Positions 50,995 to 58,567 of a DNA stretch of 64,000 nucleotides are shown piece after piece (positions within the stretch are counted from its first letter, which is position 1; each line of letters starts with the position of its first letter). This DNA comes from Tumebacillus flagellatus (GTDB lineage Bacteria; Bacillota; Bacilli; Tumebacillales; Tumebacillaceae), in the NCBI RefSeq assembly GCF_000714935.1, contig NZ_JMIR01000018.1, positions 1 through 64,000 of the forward strand, read 5' to 3'. The notes under the pieces are model-generated. The model was not told the origin of the DNA. It did no database searches and was given only the letters and a program-made list of their open reading frames with translations. The translations under genes were made by a program, and so were the position numbers.

Positions 50995-53088
50995 TTACTG
51001 TATCGTCGTGATCTGAGTGAAGTACGTGCTCATCTGGTTCATCGACATCCAGATCAGCGGGATGACCAGGTACAGAAACACCAGCGCATACATCGGCACA
51101 AATCCGATCATCTTACCCCAACTTGCCTTCTCGTTGATGATGCGCTCGTACTGTTCTTTGCGCTGTTCTTGGTAATACACCCGTTCGGTTTCGAGATCGT
51201 CGAACGCTTGGCGGATCGGAATCTTCTCGACGGCGACCAGCAAGCGCTCGACGGTGCGGACAAACGGCACGAACGGCGCGTCTTCCTTGAGCTGCTCCAT
51301 CGCTTTTTCCCCGCCCGCCTCGTAGTCCATGAGGCAGATTTGCAGCGGTTGACGGAAGACGACGGCGAAGCGCTCCATCCATTCCAAGATGTTCTCCACG
51401 GAGATGCGCTCGATTTCGCACAGCATCGCGATGATCGTGTGGAACTGGTCGACCTCGTTTTGCATGTCCATCTCGCGCATCCGCCGCCGAAACTCGATCA
51501 TCCACAGCGGCAGGTAGTAGCCGACCGTCGCGACCCCGACGGCGATGACCAATTCCCACCACTTGAAATATTCGTTCTCCAGCGTATCGAGCTTCTCCAG
51601 CACCCGCGCGGCGTCTTTGTTGATCACATCCTTGGTTGCGTCGCGGCCCGCTTGGGCTTTGACGGCGGCGCGGACCAGCTCTTCTCTTTTCTTCGGGTCC
51701 GGCTCGTCCTTCACGGCGAGGATGATCTTGCGGTCCGACACGGTGATTGCCTCGGCTTTTTTTTCTTCTTCCGGGGAGAGCTGACCGAACAGCGTGGTGT
51801 TCTTCGTCGGCGCGTACAGCACGTTCTGCTTGGCGACGTGGTGGATGTAAAACATCGTCGACACCAAGATCAGAAACGACGCGAGGCACAGCAAGATCCG
51901 CTGGAGATACAGCCATTCGATCGTCAGCGGCGAAGACGTGTCTTTCAACAGCCGCGTCAGTTTAAAGTGCTGCTTGGTGTGCTGACCCGGCACCAACCGG
52001 TCGACCACCCACGCCGCGGGTTTCCACTCGTAGACGCGCTGCTCCCACTTGATGCGGTTGGCTTTGGCGGCATACTTGCCCTCGTCGTTCTCCTGCATCT
52101 TGCGCAAGAGCACATACGACAGCAAAATCACGGCAAAGATCACCATCTTCGTGAAAAAACCGATCTTCCCCGCGTAGAAATCATCCATCGACGGAAAGTG
52201 CCCCCGCGCCCACACCTCAATCGGCTTGGTGAAAAACACCGGGGCGAGCGCGATGATCGTCAGCCCCGAGAACAGATAGCGCAGCCGGTCGCGGCGCAGA
52301 ATTTCCAAATTGATCTCTTGGGTGAGGCGGCTCAGACCGTTTAAGTACATCGAGCCGTTGTTGATTTTCTTATCCCCGTACTCTTTGACGAGAAACGAGA
52401 TGCCCGCAAACGCTTTGAGAAAGCGCGACGGCGCGACTTCGTAGTAATTTTCCAACTCGTCCTGCGGGTCGTTGGCGGTCAGCACTTCATAGATGCGCTC
52501 GGCATGCAGCTGCGCTTCATACTTGGAGACTTGGCCCGCTTCGTAGATCGCTTCTTCGACCATCCCGTGCTGGTGGTAGTAATGCCGCACGTCGGTCATC
52601 AAGTGCGACAATTGCTTCAGCAAGCGGTCCTCGACCCGTCCGACGAACGTGTCGATCAACATGCCGTTGAGAACCACCGTCGCCACGACGACCATCGCGA
52701 GAAACACAGGGTCCCGGTTGATCAAGACGAGCAGCAATACCCCGACAAACAGAATCCCGAGCGTCAAGTAGGCGATCTTCATCGTCTCTTTGCGCATCGT
52801 GAACTCGTCGTAAGAATGAATCGTGGAGAGGCGCTTGCGAATCTTCGCGGTGTAACTTTCGAGAAGCGGCGTGCGCGAGAAGATCACATACGACTTCTGA
52901 AAAAAATTCACCAACCGTTGCCGGGTGGTTTTTTGCTTCGGCTCGATCAAGTCCGTATAGCCTTTGTTGACTTGATACGCGGCACTCCCGCCCTGGCGGC
53001 GGCGCAAAATCTGAAACACGATCAGCAGGACGAAGAACAACCCCAGAGAGATGCCGATGATCGTATAGAGGAGGACGTTAAGATTCAA
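50995..53088 (-). CDS. Fused TadB-TadC-type inner-membrane platform protein
   Basis: The 697-residue integral membrane protein has two T2SSF-like units. One is about 130-310 (LSHLMTDVRHYYHQHGMVEEAI); the second is about 530-690 (DQFHTIIAMLCEIERISVENILEWMERF). They are separated by several transmembrane helices and a charged central region. TadB and TadC are normally two proteins of about 300 residues each; here one chain carries both. The TTG start at 53088 is supported by GGAGGG nine bases upstream and overlaps the tadA stop by 11 bp. It forms the platform on which the TadA ATPase works. Confidence 0.82.
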   Translation of the reverse strand: MNLNVLLYTIIGISLGLFFVLLIVFQILRRRQGGSAAYQVNKGYTDLIEPKQKTTRQRLVNFFQKSYVIFSRTPLLESYTAKIRKRLSTIHSYDEFTMRKETMKIAYLTLGILFVGVLLLVLINRDPVFLAMVVVATVVLNGMLIDTFVGRVEDRLLKQLSHLMTDVRHYYHQHGMVEEAIYEAGQVSKYEAQLHAERIYEVLTANDPQDELENYYEVAPSRFLKAFAGISFLVKEYGDKKINNGSMYLNGLSRLTQEINLEILRRDRLRYLFSGLTIIALAPVFFTKPIEVWARGHFPSMDDFYAGKIGFFTKMVIFAVILLSYVLLRKMQENDEGKYAAKANRIKWEQRVYEWKPAAWVVDRLVPGQHTKQHFKLTRLLKDTSSPLTIEWLYLQRILLCLASFLILVSTMFYIHHVAKQNVLYAPTKNTTLFGQLSPEEEKKAEAITVSDRKIILAVKDEPDPKKREELVRAAVKAQAGRDATKDVINKDAARVLEKLDTLENEYFKWWELVIAVGVATVGYYLPLWMIEFRRRMREMDMQNEVDQFHTIIAMLCEIERISVENILEWMERFAVVFRQPLQICLMDYEAGGEKAMEQLKEDAPFVPFVRTVERLLVAVEKIPIRQAFDDLETERVYYQEQRKEQYERIINEKASWGKMIGFVPMYALVFLYLVIPLIWMSMNQMSTYFTQITTIQ

Positions 53089-54973
53089 GCTCGGTCTCCC
53101 TCCAATGCTCGCGGAGGAAATCGCGGAACAGCTCCGCGTCTTCCTCCGACATGTGCTCGCACATCTCCGCCAGATTGGAATCGGAAATCGGATGCACCGC
53201 CACGTACTGCCCGTTGCGGAATTCGATGATGTTGCGCGACTCAAACCATTGGCGGTCGGTGGTGCGTTTGAAATACTCGGTCGCCGTGCTCATGAAGCGG
53301 TCGAGCTTGGCTTCGAGGCTGTCGGCGGTCTTGTAGTCTTCCGGGTAGGGCAAGTGTTGGTAGTCGAGCGGCACGCACTCTGTGATCCGTTCGATGTAGC
53401 GCTTCCCGTCAAAGTCCCGCTTGAGGTGAATGTCAAAGTTGATGACGGAGATGACTTGCTGTTCGGCGATCGTCTCGTTGTTGAACATCCCGGTTTTGAG
53501 CAGGGAGTTGCGCAGCGAGAACACCAAGTCGCGGAATGTCTTGGCATGGTGCGTAAACAGCGTGAACAGCGACGCGACCTGCGACATCTGGATCATCCAC
53601 GCCGCGACCGGGTCGGTCGCGACTTCGCCGAGGATGTTGACCGTGCCGTCCGTTTTCTTCTGCACGTCGAGGCCCGCTTGTCCGGAGATCGTGTCGGTCT
53701 CGCGAAACGAGAGAATGTTGCGCTCCGGGTAGATTTTGCGCAGATGCAACTCGAACGCCATCTCTTGCACGCGCACGTTGAACGCGGCGTTGATGTAGCG
53801 AACCATCGCCATGAGCAGCGTGGTTTTCCCGGAGCCCTGCGCCCCGGTGACCGCCGTGATCCGGCAGCCCTTGACGAGATACTGAATCAGCGTGATCGGA
53901 AGCTCGGCTCCCGGTTGGCGGATCAACTGCTCCAAGGAGGCGTTCGGCACGTCGAACTTGCGCACGAAAAACGCCCACGACTCTGAGAAGTTCGGACGGA
54001 CGACGACGACGCGGGAGCCGTCTTTCATCTCGTTGACTTTAAAGCCGTTGGATTCGGAGAGTTGACCGGGGTTGTTGTATTTGTAGATGTTTTGGCAGAC
54101 GCGTTTGAGTTCGAGTTCCGATCCGAACGTGATGCACTGCAAGTGGATCGATTTCCCCTTGTAGAACAACCAGATCGAGTCGTGCGACTTCGGAATCGGC
54201 TTTTGCATCTGTTTGGTGTACATCTCAAACTCGCCCGTTTGCTGGATGAACGACGCCGGCAGACCGGACACCCCGCCGGAGATGCCGTCGATGTTCATGT
54301 CGCGGATCTCGTCGATGACGGAGAAGCCTTTGTAGGTCTGGTAGATGCGTTGGACGATGATGTTGAGTTTGTCTTCAAACAGCAGCCGGCGGATTTCCTT
54401 TTTGAAAATCAAATCGATCTCTTGCGTCGTGATGATGTAGGACGGGGTGTTGCCGTCTTCGATCACCTGCTTGCGGCGGTCGAGATCGTACTTTTGGATA
54501 AGGGCGGAAAGCGCGTCATAGCCGTGCTTTTTCTTGAAGTGGTAGAGCAGGATTTCGAACTTGTCCTGCGCCGTCAAGCGTTGGCGGTCTTCAAACGGAA
54601 TCACGAGGTTGATGTTCGTGTCGTTCAAGCCGTAGGTCTTCAGGAGCAGGTCGAAGATGAAAAACTTCACGTAGTTTTTGTCATTGATGTCCCCGGAGGT
54701 GCAGCCTTTGAGGGCTTTTTTCAGTTCGGCGCGCTTGTTTTTGCGGCGGCGGAACTCTTCGGCGGAGAGGCCCAGATCGTAGAGGTTGGAGTTCGTCATC
54801 TCGTGCAGGGTGCGTTTGACATACTCGGTCAAGGCGTCGAGGGTGAACTTGCGCTCGTCGGTGACTTTTTTGTCGGGGAGGTCCTTCTTCTCGGTGAGCT
54901 TGAAGAACACGAACACGCCGACCAAGAGCAGCACGGCGACAATCAGCAGGATGTTGATCCAAAAAAACGACAT
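53078..54973 (-). CDS. TadA/CpaF-type secretion ATPase with N-terminal membrane anchor
   Basis: The 631-residue protein has an N-terminal transmembrane helix (INILLIVAVLLLVGVFVFF), unusual for TadA, which is normally soluble. A helical region of about 250 residues and a GSPII_E-type ATPase core follow. Walker A is GAQGSGKTT (about 376) and the Walker B/GE motif is NILGEVATDPVAAWM, followed by FTHHAKTFRDLVFSLRN, which contains the His-box-like element. It powers pilin assembly or secretion at the membrane. GAGGAGGG precedes the ATG. It overlaps the platform gene by 11 bp. Confidence 0.9.
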   Translation of the reverse strand: MSFFWINILLIVAVLLLVGVFVFFKLTEKKDLPDKKVTDERKFTLDALTEYVKRTLHEMTNSNLYDLGLSAEEFRRRKNKRAELKKALKGCTSGDINDKNYVKFFIFDLLLKTYGLNDTNINLVIPFEDRQRLTAQDKFEILLYHFKKKHGYDALSALIQKYDLDRRKQVIEDGNTPSYIITTQEIDLIFKKEIRRLLFEDKLNIIVQRIYQTYKGFSVIDEIRDMNIDGISGGVSGLPASFIQQTGEFEMYTKQMQKPIPKSHDSIWLFYKGKSIHLQCITFGSELELKRVCQNIYKYNNPGQLSESNGFKVNEMKDGSRVVVVRPNFSESWAFFVRKFDVPNASLEQLIRQPGAELPITLIQYLVKGCRITAVTGAQGSGKTTLLMAMVRYINAAFNVRVQEMAFELHLRKIYPERNILSFRETDTISGQAGLDVQKKTDGTVNILGEVATDPVAAWMIQMSQVASLFTLFTHHAKTFRDLVFSLRNSLLKTGMFNNETIAEQQVISVINFDIHLKRDFDGKRYIERITECVPLDYQHLPYPEDYKTADSLEAKLDRFMSTATEYFKRTTDRQWFESRNIIEFRNGQYVAVHPISDSNLAEMCEHMSEEDAELFRDFLREHWRETELES

Positions 54974-54986
54974 CAGCGTGCCCTCC

Positions 54987-55811
54987 TCACTCGTCCATCT
55001 CCAGGTCGAGACCCAGACGGTCGACGATTGCTCGCGCGAGGCGGCGAATCTCCTGCATGAAGAAGTAGTTGTCGTGTTGCTTGTTCACGCTGCGGTTGCG
55101 CAGGAAGAAGTCCAACACTTTGCGGTCGTTGAGCGCATCGAGGAAGTCGGTGCAGTACGGCACGGTGTAGATCGGGTCTTTGTACCGGAAGCGGCGCGCG
55201 ATGTTTTGCGCGGAATACTTCGACGCCGGGTCGTACGAGCCCAAGACCACGAGAAACGGCTTCTCGTTGAGAATCTCCGGCCAGTCCTCCTTGGAGAAAA
55301 ACCGCTCCAACAAGTTGATGTTCTGGTTCAAGTTGACAACGATCAAGTCGGAAGATTGCAGCATCGTCATCGACAGCTGGTTTTGCTGCCCGGAGTTCAA
55401 GTCGATCAGCGACAGATCGTAGAACTGATTGGCGGCGTAGAAAATCCCTTGGATAACTTCGTGGATCGACTCAAACAACGCTTCATCCGGCTTGGTGGTG
55501 CCGGTCAAGAGGTCGAGGCGGTCCTTGAGAATCGGGTTGGTGTAGTCTTGGATGATCTCCGGAGCGAGGCGGCCGCTGCGCGCGAGGCGTTCCAGCGCGT
55601 CCAAGCCCGTGTCGTTGAACGTGATCATCGAATCTTCACGTCCGTTGAAATACTTCAAAAAAGCCGACTCCAGCGTGGAGCGTGACCAATGCGTATGGGC
55701 AACCAGCGTGCGCAGGGCGTATTCAAGGCCGATGACCGTGGCCGAAGCGACCACGTTGGCTGTCGTGGCGACCTGCCCGTGCGCGTTGCCCCAAAATGCG
55801 ACTTGTCCCAT
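54987..55811 (-). CDS. ParA/MinD-like TadZ-type protein with altered P-loop
   Basis: The 274-residue protein has the SIMIBI-type layout: N-terminal FWGNAHGQVATTANVVASA in place of KGGVGKTT (no Lys), LSLIDLNSGQQNQ as the Walker B/switch region and SSDLIVVNLNQNINLLERF. ATP hydrolysis is therefore doubtful. It lies directly upstream of tadA in the same operon (13-bp gap) and may position the machine or act as a scaffold. GAGAGGAG precedes the ATG. Confidence 0.78.
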   Translation of the reverse strand: MGQVAFWGNAHGQVATTANVVASATVIGLEYALRTLVAHTHWSRSTLESAFLKYFNGREDSMITFNDTGLDALERLARSGRLAPEIIQDYTNPILKDRLDLLTGTTKPDEALFESIHEVIQGIFYAANQFYDLSLIDLNSGQQNQLSMTMLQSSDLIVVNLNQNINLLERFFSKEDWPEILNEKPFLVVLGSYDPASKYSAQNIARRFRYKDPIYTVPYCTDFLDALNDRKVLDFFLRNRSVNKQHDNYFFMQEIRRLARAIVDRLGLDLEMDE

Positions 55812-55814
55812 TGC

Positions 55815-56519
55815 TTACTTGCTCCTCTCTGCCAGTTTGAATGCTTTCTTGATGTCGGAGTCCGGCAGTCCGGAGATGAGGAGAGCGAGTTCTTGAATCG
55901 ATTGCTTGTACGATTTGGACAGGCGCTTCATCACCAGTCGTTCGTTGAATTGGTTCTCGATCTTCACCGCGTAATCCACGTCGTCAAAAAACACCGGATA
56001 CGACGGGTCCGACCAGCGGATCGGATATTCGGAGATCGTCGACTCCACGTACTCCTCGTTGATTTGGCTTTCCACTTCGCGCAAGATCACTTTCTGGAAC
56101 AGCACTTCGCTGTCGTCGTCGCGCGCGGAGAAGAACGCTTCGATCAAGTCTTGATTGGAGCGGATCGTGCGCTTCTCATAGGTGGTGACCAGCGCATGGT
56201 GCGCGATGTCCCCCCACGACGCGACGGCGTCTGGACGGTCGGTGTCGATCAGCAGACAGTCATACGCGTCGAGTTTTTCTTGCTCGCCGTCCATGTAGGA
56301 TTGCAGGTCTTCATAGGAAGCGAATCCGTTGGCGACGTCGAACCCTTCGAATTCCGTCACGCGGTACTCGGCGTCGATCTTCGGCACGGAGTCTTGGTAG
56401 ACTTGCTCGCGTGTGGCATCGACGAGGAGAACTTTCTGGTCGGCGAGCGCCAGCACTCTGCCGATGTAGAGCAAGAGGTCGCTTTTGTCGCAGGCGCCTG
56501 CAAACAGCATTTTTTTCAT
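55815..56519 (-). CDS. P-loop-like Tad-locus protein (second ParA-like)
   Basis: The 234-residue soluble protein begins MLFAGACDKSDLLLYIGRVLA, with KVLLVDATREQ and YDCLLIDTDRPDAVA following. This is a SIMIBI NTPase pattern in which the P-loop keeps a Lys-Ser but lacks the preceding Gly. It is only 3 bp from the next gene and 16 bp from cpaB. It is probably a partner of the neighbouring TadZ-like protein. No closer family recognised. Confidence 0.65.
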   Translation of the reverse strand: MKKMLFAGACDKSDLLLYIGRVLALADQKVLLVDATREQVYQDSVPKIDAEYRVTEFEGFDVANGFASYEDLQSYMDGEQEKLDAYDCLLIDTDRPDAVASWGDIAHHALVTTYEKRTIRSNQDLIEAFFSARDDDSEVLFQKVILREVESQINEEYVESTISEYPIRWSDPSYPVFFDDVDYAVKIENQFNERLVMKRLSKSYKQSIQELALLISGLPDSDIKKAFKLAERSK

Positions 56520-56535
56520 GATTCAGGCACCCTCC

Positions 56536-57621
56536 TTACGGCGACACGACGTGGTCGACGTTGGTTTCAAAGATAGACTTCTGCGTATCGGCGGATTGGT
56601 TCGGTGCCGACGAGCCGGGGGCTGCCACCGCGGGCTTGCCCGTTTGCGGGCCGCTCGGAGATTCTTGCGAGCCGGATTGAGAAGCGGTGCCGGAACTGTT
56701 CGGTTTTGCCGCGCTCGAAGAGCTGCCCGCGCCCGGATAGAGGCTGGAGTTCGGAGCCGGACCGTTGAAGTTGATCGCCGACAGCGGGCTGCCTTCGGCC
56801 CCCTTGACTTTCAAGTTCGCTTCCAAATTCAAGCGCGCCTGTTCTTCGAGGTTGTACTTGGCGATCGAGAGAATGTTCGGGTCGGCTTGGATGCGCGTGC
56901 GAACCATCGCGTTGACCGGATAGTCGACTTGCGATTTGTTCTGCACATACGGGTCGACGTACGAAAGCGCGTAGATGGTCGCGCCGTTTTGGAACGCGTC
57001 CACGATAGCGGATGAGAACGTCTGGATCTCCCGCTCGTTCATATCAAACCAGATCGTGTTGTCGAGCAGGTTTTTGACTTTTTTCTTGGAGAGGACGATG
57101 TAGTCCTGACCGGTCGGGAACTTGATGCGCACGTCGAGGAATTGGTTTTGCTTGAGGTCGCTTGGCAGTTGAATCAAGCGGAATTCCTGCGAGCGGATGT
57201 CGTCGGGCGTGATGCCTTCTTCGTAGAGCATCGCTTTGGTGAGGGGAGTGTTTTTCTTGATGGTGATTTTGGAGTACTTCCCTGCCGCGCTGTTGCTCTC
57301 GGTGATGGTGTCATCGGGCACCGCGTCGTTTGGAACGTCGACGGCGACAAGATCGCCCGCGTTGATCGACGTGCCGACTTCGATGTCCTTGCCGGCGACA
57401 TAGACTTTTTTCTTGGTTTGTTTTTCCTTCTCCAGAAGCTGTTGGCTCTCTTGGAGTTGCTTCCGGTACTCGGCTTCCTGCTGCACCTTGACGTTGTGTT
57501 CGTGAATGATGATCGAAACGAACACCCCGGATGACAAGATAGCCATCCCCAAAGCTCCAATGCCACCGGCGATCAACAGTTTCTTCGTTCGTTGACTCGT
57601 TCGTTGTCGTAAAACGGACAT
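56536..57621 (-). CDS. CpaB/RcpC-type pilus assembly protein (SAF domain)
   Basis: The 361-residue protein has an N-terminal transmembrane helix (about 14-40) and a short coiled coil (EYRKQLQESQQLLEKEKQ). A SAF-type beta-clip domain (KVYVAGKDIEVGTSINAGDL...VPNDAVPDDTI, about 72-130) is followed by an RcpC-like region and a Pro/Ser/Gly-rich tail (about 285-355). In Gram-negative Tad systems CpaB helps organise the secretin; here there is no outer membrane, so it may span or bind the cell wall. It is the first gene of the long minus-strand operon, following a sigma-A promoter. Confidence 0.85.
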   Translation of the reverse strand: MSVLRQRTSQRTKKLLIAGGIGALGMAILSSGVFVSIIIHEHNVKVQQEAEYRKQLQESQQLLEKEKQTKKKVYVAGKDIEVGTSINAGDLVAVDVPNDAVPDDTITESNSAAGKYSKITIKKNTPLTKAMLYEEGITPDDIRSQEFRLIQLPSDLKQNQFLDVRIKFPTGQDYIVLSKKKVKNLLDNTIWFDMNEREIQTFSSAIVDAFQNGATIYALSYVDPYVQNKSQVDYPVNAMVRTRIQADPNILSIAKYNLEEQARLNLEANLKVKGAEGSPLSAINFNGPAPNSSLYPGAGSSSSAAKPNSSGTASQSGSQESPSGPQTGKPAVAAPGSSAPNQSADTQKSIFETNVDHVVSP

Positions 57622-57724
57622 GCCTTGTGTTTCACTCCCCCATTGCTCTGACTAAATGACGACAATTCCAAAGTAAGTGTAGGTCTTTTGTTAGGGGTCC
57701 TAATGGGACCTCTGTATCACTTTT

Positions 57725-57753
57725 ATTATAGGATAATTAGTAAATCCAGACAA
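57725..57753 (-). promoter_or_regulatory. Sigma-A-type promoter of the Tad operon
   Basis: On the minus strand, TTGTCT (57748-57753) and TATAAT (57725-57730) are separated by 17 nt. It lies about 100 bp before the cpaB-like start; the leader contains a small GGTCC/GGACC hairpin. Confidence 0.8.
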
Positions 57754-57915
57754 TAAATACTAGGCGAGAAGAGCTATTGAAATTCAGTCATGACTTGGCT
57801 TTATTCTTCGTTTAAACGGAAGGTCAATCTATTTTCTCTTTCAAGCTCCATTTTTTGGGGTATTTGCTGTAAAATGAGTGGTATTCTCGTCTCTCTGATT
57901 GGAGTTGAAGCAACA

Positions 57916-58194
57916 ATGCAATTGAAAATTTCAACACAGCGTCTCTATGAAGAACGAAATCATTCTCTGAACTCCTCCCAGGACTTGAAACAAATTCTTG
58001 AAACACTGGGAAAATCGACGGTTTCGGCAAGTTGGACAGGCTCTTCGTATCAGACTTTTCGGACGGCGTGGACGACATTCGGTGGAGCACTCAATGAACT
58101 GGCCAGCTCATATGAGATGATTTCCTCCGCTCTTTCAGACGCGGCACTCGCGTACGAAGAAACGGAGTCTAGCATCACAAGCGCAGCCAAATAA
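57916..58194 (+). CDS. WXG100-family protein of the right lipase module
   Basis: The 92-residue protein shows the W-x-G turn as ASWTGSSYQTF and a C-terminal helix ending SSITSAAK, with AYEET as a possible YxxxE-type signal. GGAG lies 11 bases before the ATG at 57916; an in-frame ATG at 57790 would add residues unlike any WXG100 protein and is rejected. It is more AT-rich than surrounding metabolic genes. It converges on the membrane protein/lipase pair, the same arrangement as at 33018. Confidence 0.85.
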   Translation: MQLKISTQRLYEERNHSLNSSQDLKQILETLGKSTVSASWTGSSYQTFRTAWTTFGGALNELASSYEMISSALSDAALAYEETESSITSAAK

Positions 58195-58195
58195 C

Positions 58196-58235
58196 AAAAC
58201 CCTCCCACTTGTGTTTGTGGGAGGGTCTTGTTTAC
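58196..58235. terminator. Bidirectional rho-independent terminator
   Basis: CCCTCCCAC and GTGGGAGGG form a perfect 9-bp stem between the convergent WXG100 and membrane-protein genes, with T/G-rich flanks in both directions. Confidence 0.8.
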
Positions 58236-58567
58236 TGCGGGAGAGAGCTCCAATATTGATACAGTTGATCTTCAAAAATCCAATACAAAAACATCGCCAA
58301 AGGCACAGAAAGCATGATGGTCAAGAATCCTTCTGACACCCGTTTAAACAGCTTAAAACTGAACAGCAAGAGAGCAATCAAGATCGACGTTGCGAATGGG
58401 ACGACGGTGATTGACAAAATTCCGGCAACATATTCGTTGAAAACATAGAGTTTCAAGTTGCTTTTGACGATATTGAAAGAGAGAAGGATCGTCAAAGCCA
58501 GACCCACTGCATTCACGATCAACATACGAGTCCCAATAAACTCAGGCGGCTTACGGTTTAGGTTCAT
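58232..58567 (-). CDS. Small membrane protein paired with the WXG-lipase (right module)
   Basis: The 111-residue protein has three predicted transmembrane helices (about 13-35, 45-70 and 80-100) and a short C-terminal tail. Its ATG (MNLNRKPPEF) overlaps the lipase stop by 17 bp. Topology and position match the left-module membrane protein, although that one has an extra soluble domain and I see no clear sequence similarity. It is probably an immunity, chaperone or docking partner of the lipase; inference only. Confidence 0.7.
   Translation of the reverse strand: MNLNRKPPEFIGTRMLIVNAVGLALTILLSFNIVKSNLKLYVFNEYVAGILSITVVPFATSILIALLLFSFKLFKRVSEGFLTIMLSVPLAMFLYWIFEDQLYQYWSSLPQ

Noticed and set aside
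57790-57915. N-terminal extension of the right WXG100 gene from an upstream ATG
   Set aside because: It would add 42 residues unlike WXG100 proteins; the ATG at 57916 has a ribosome binding site and gives the normal family length.
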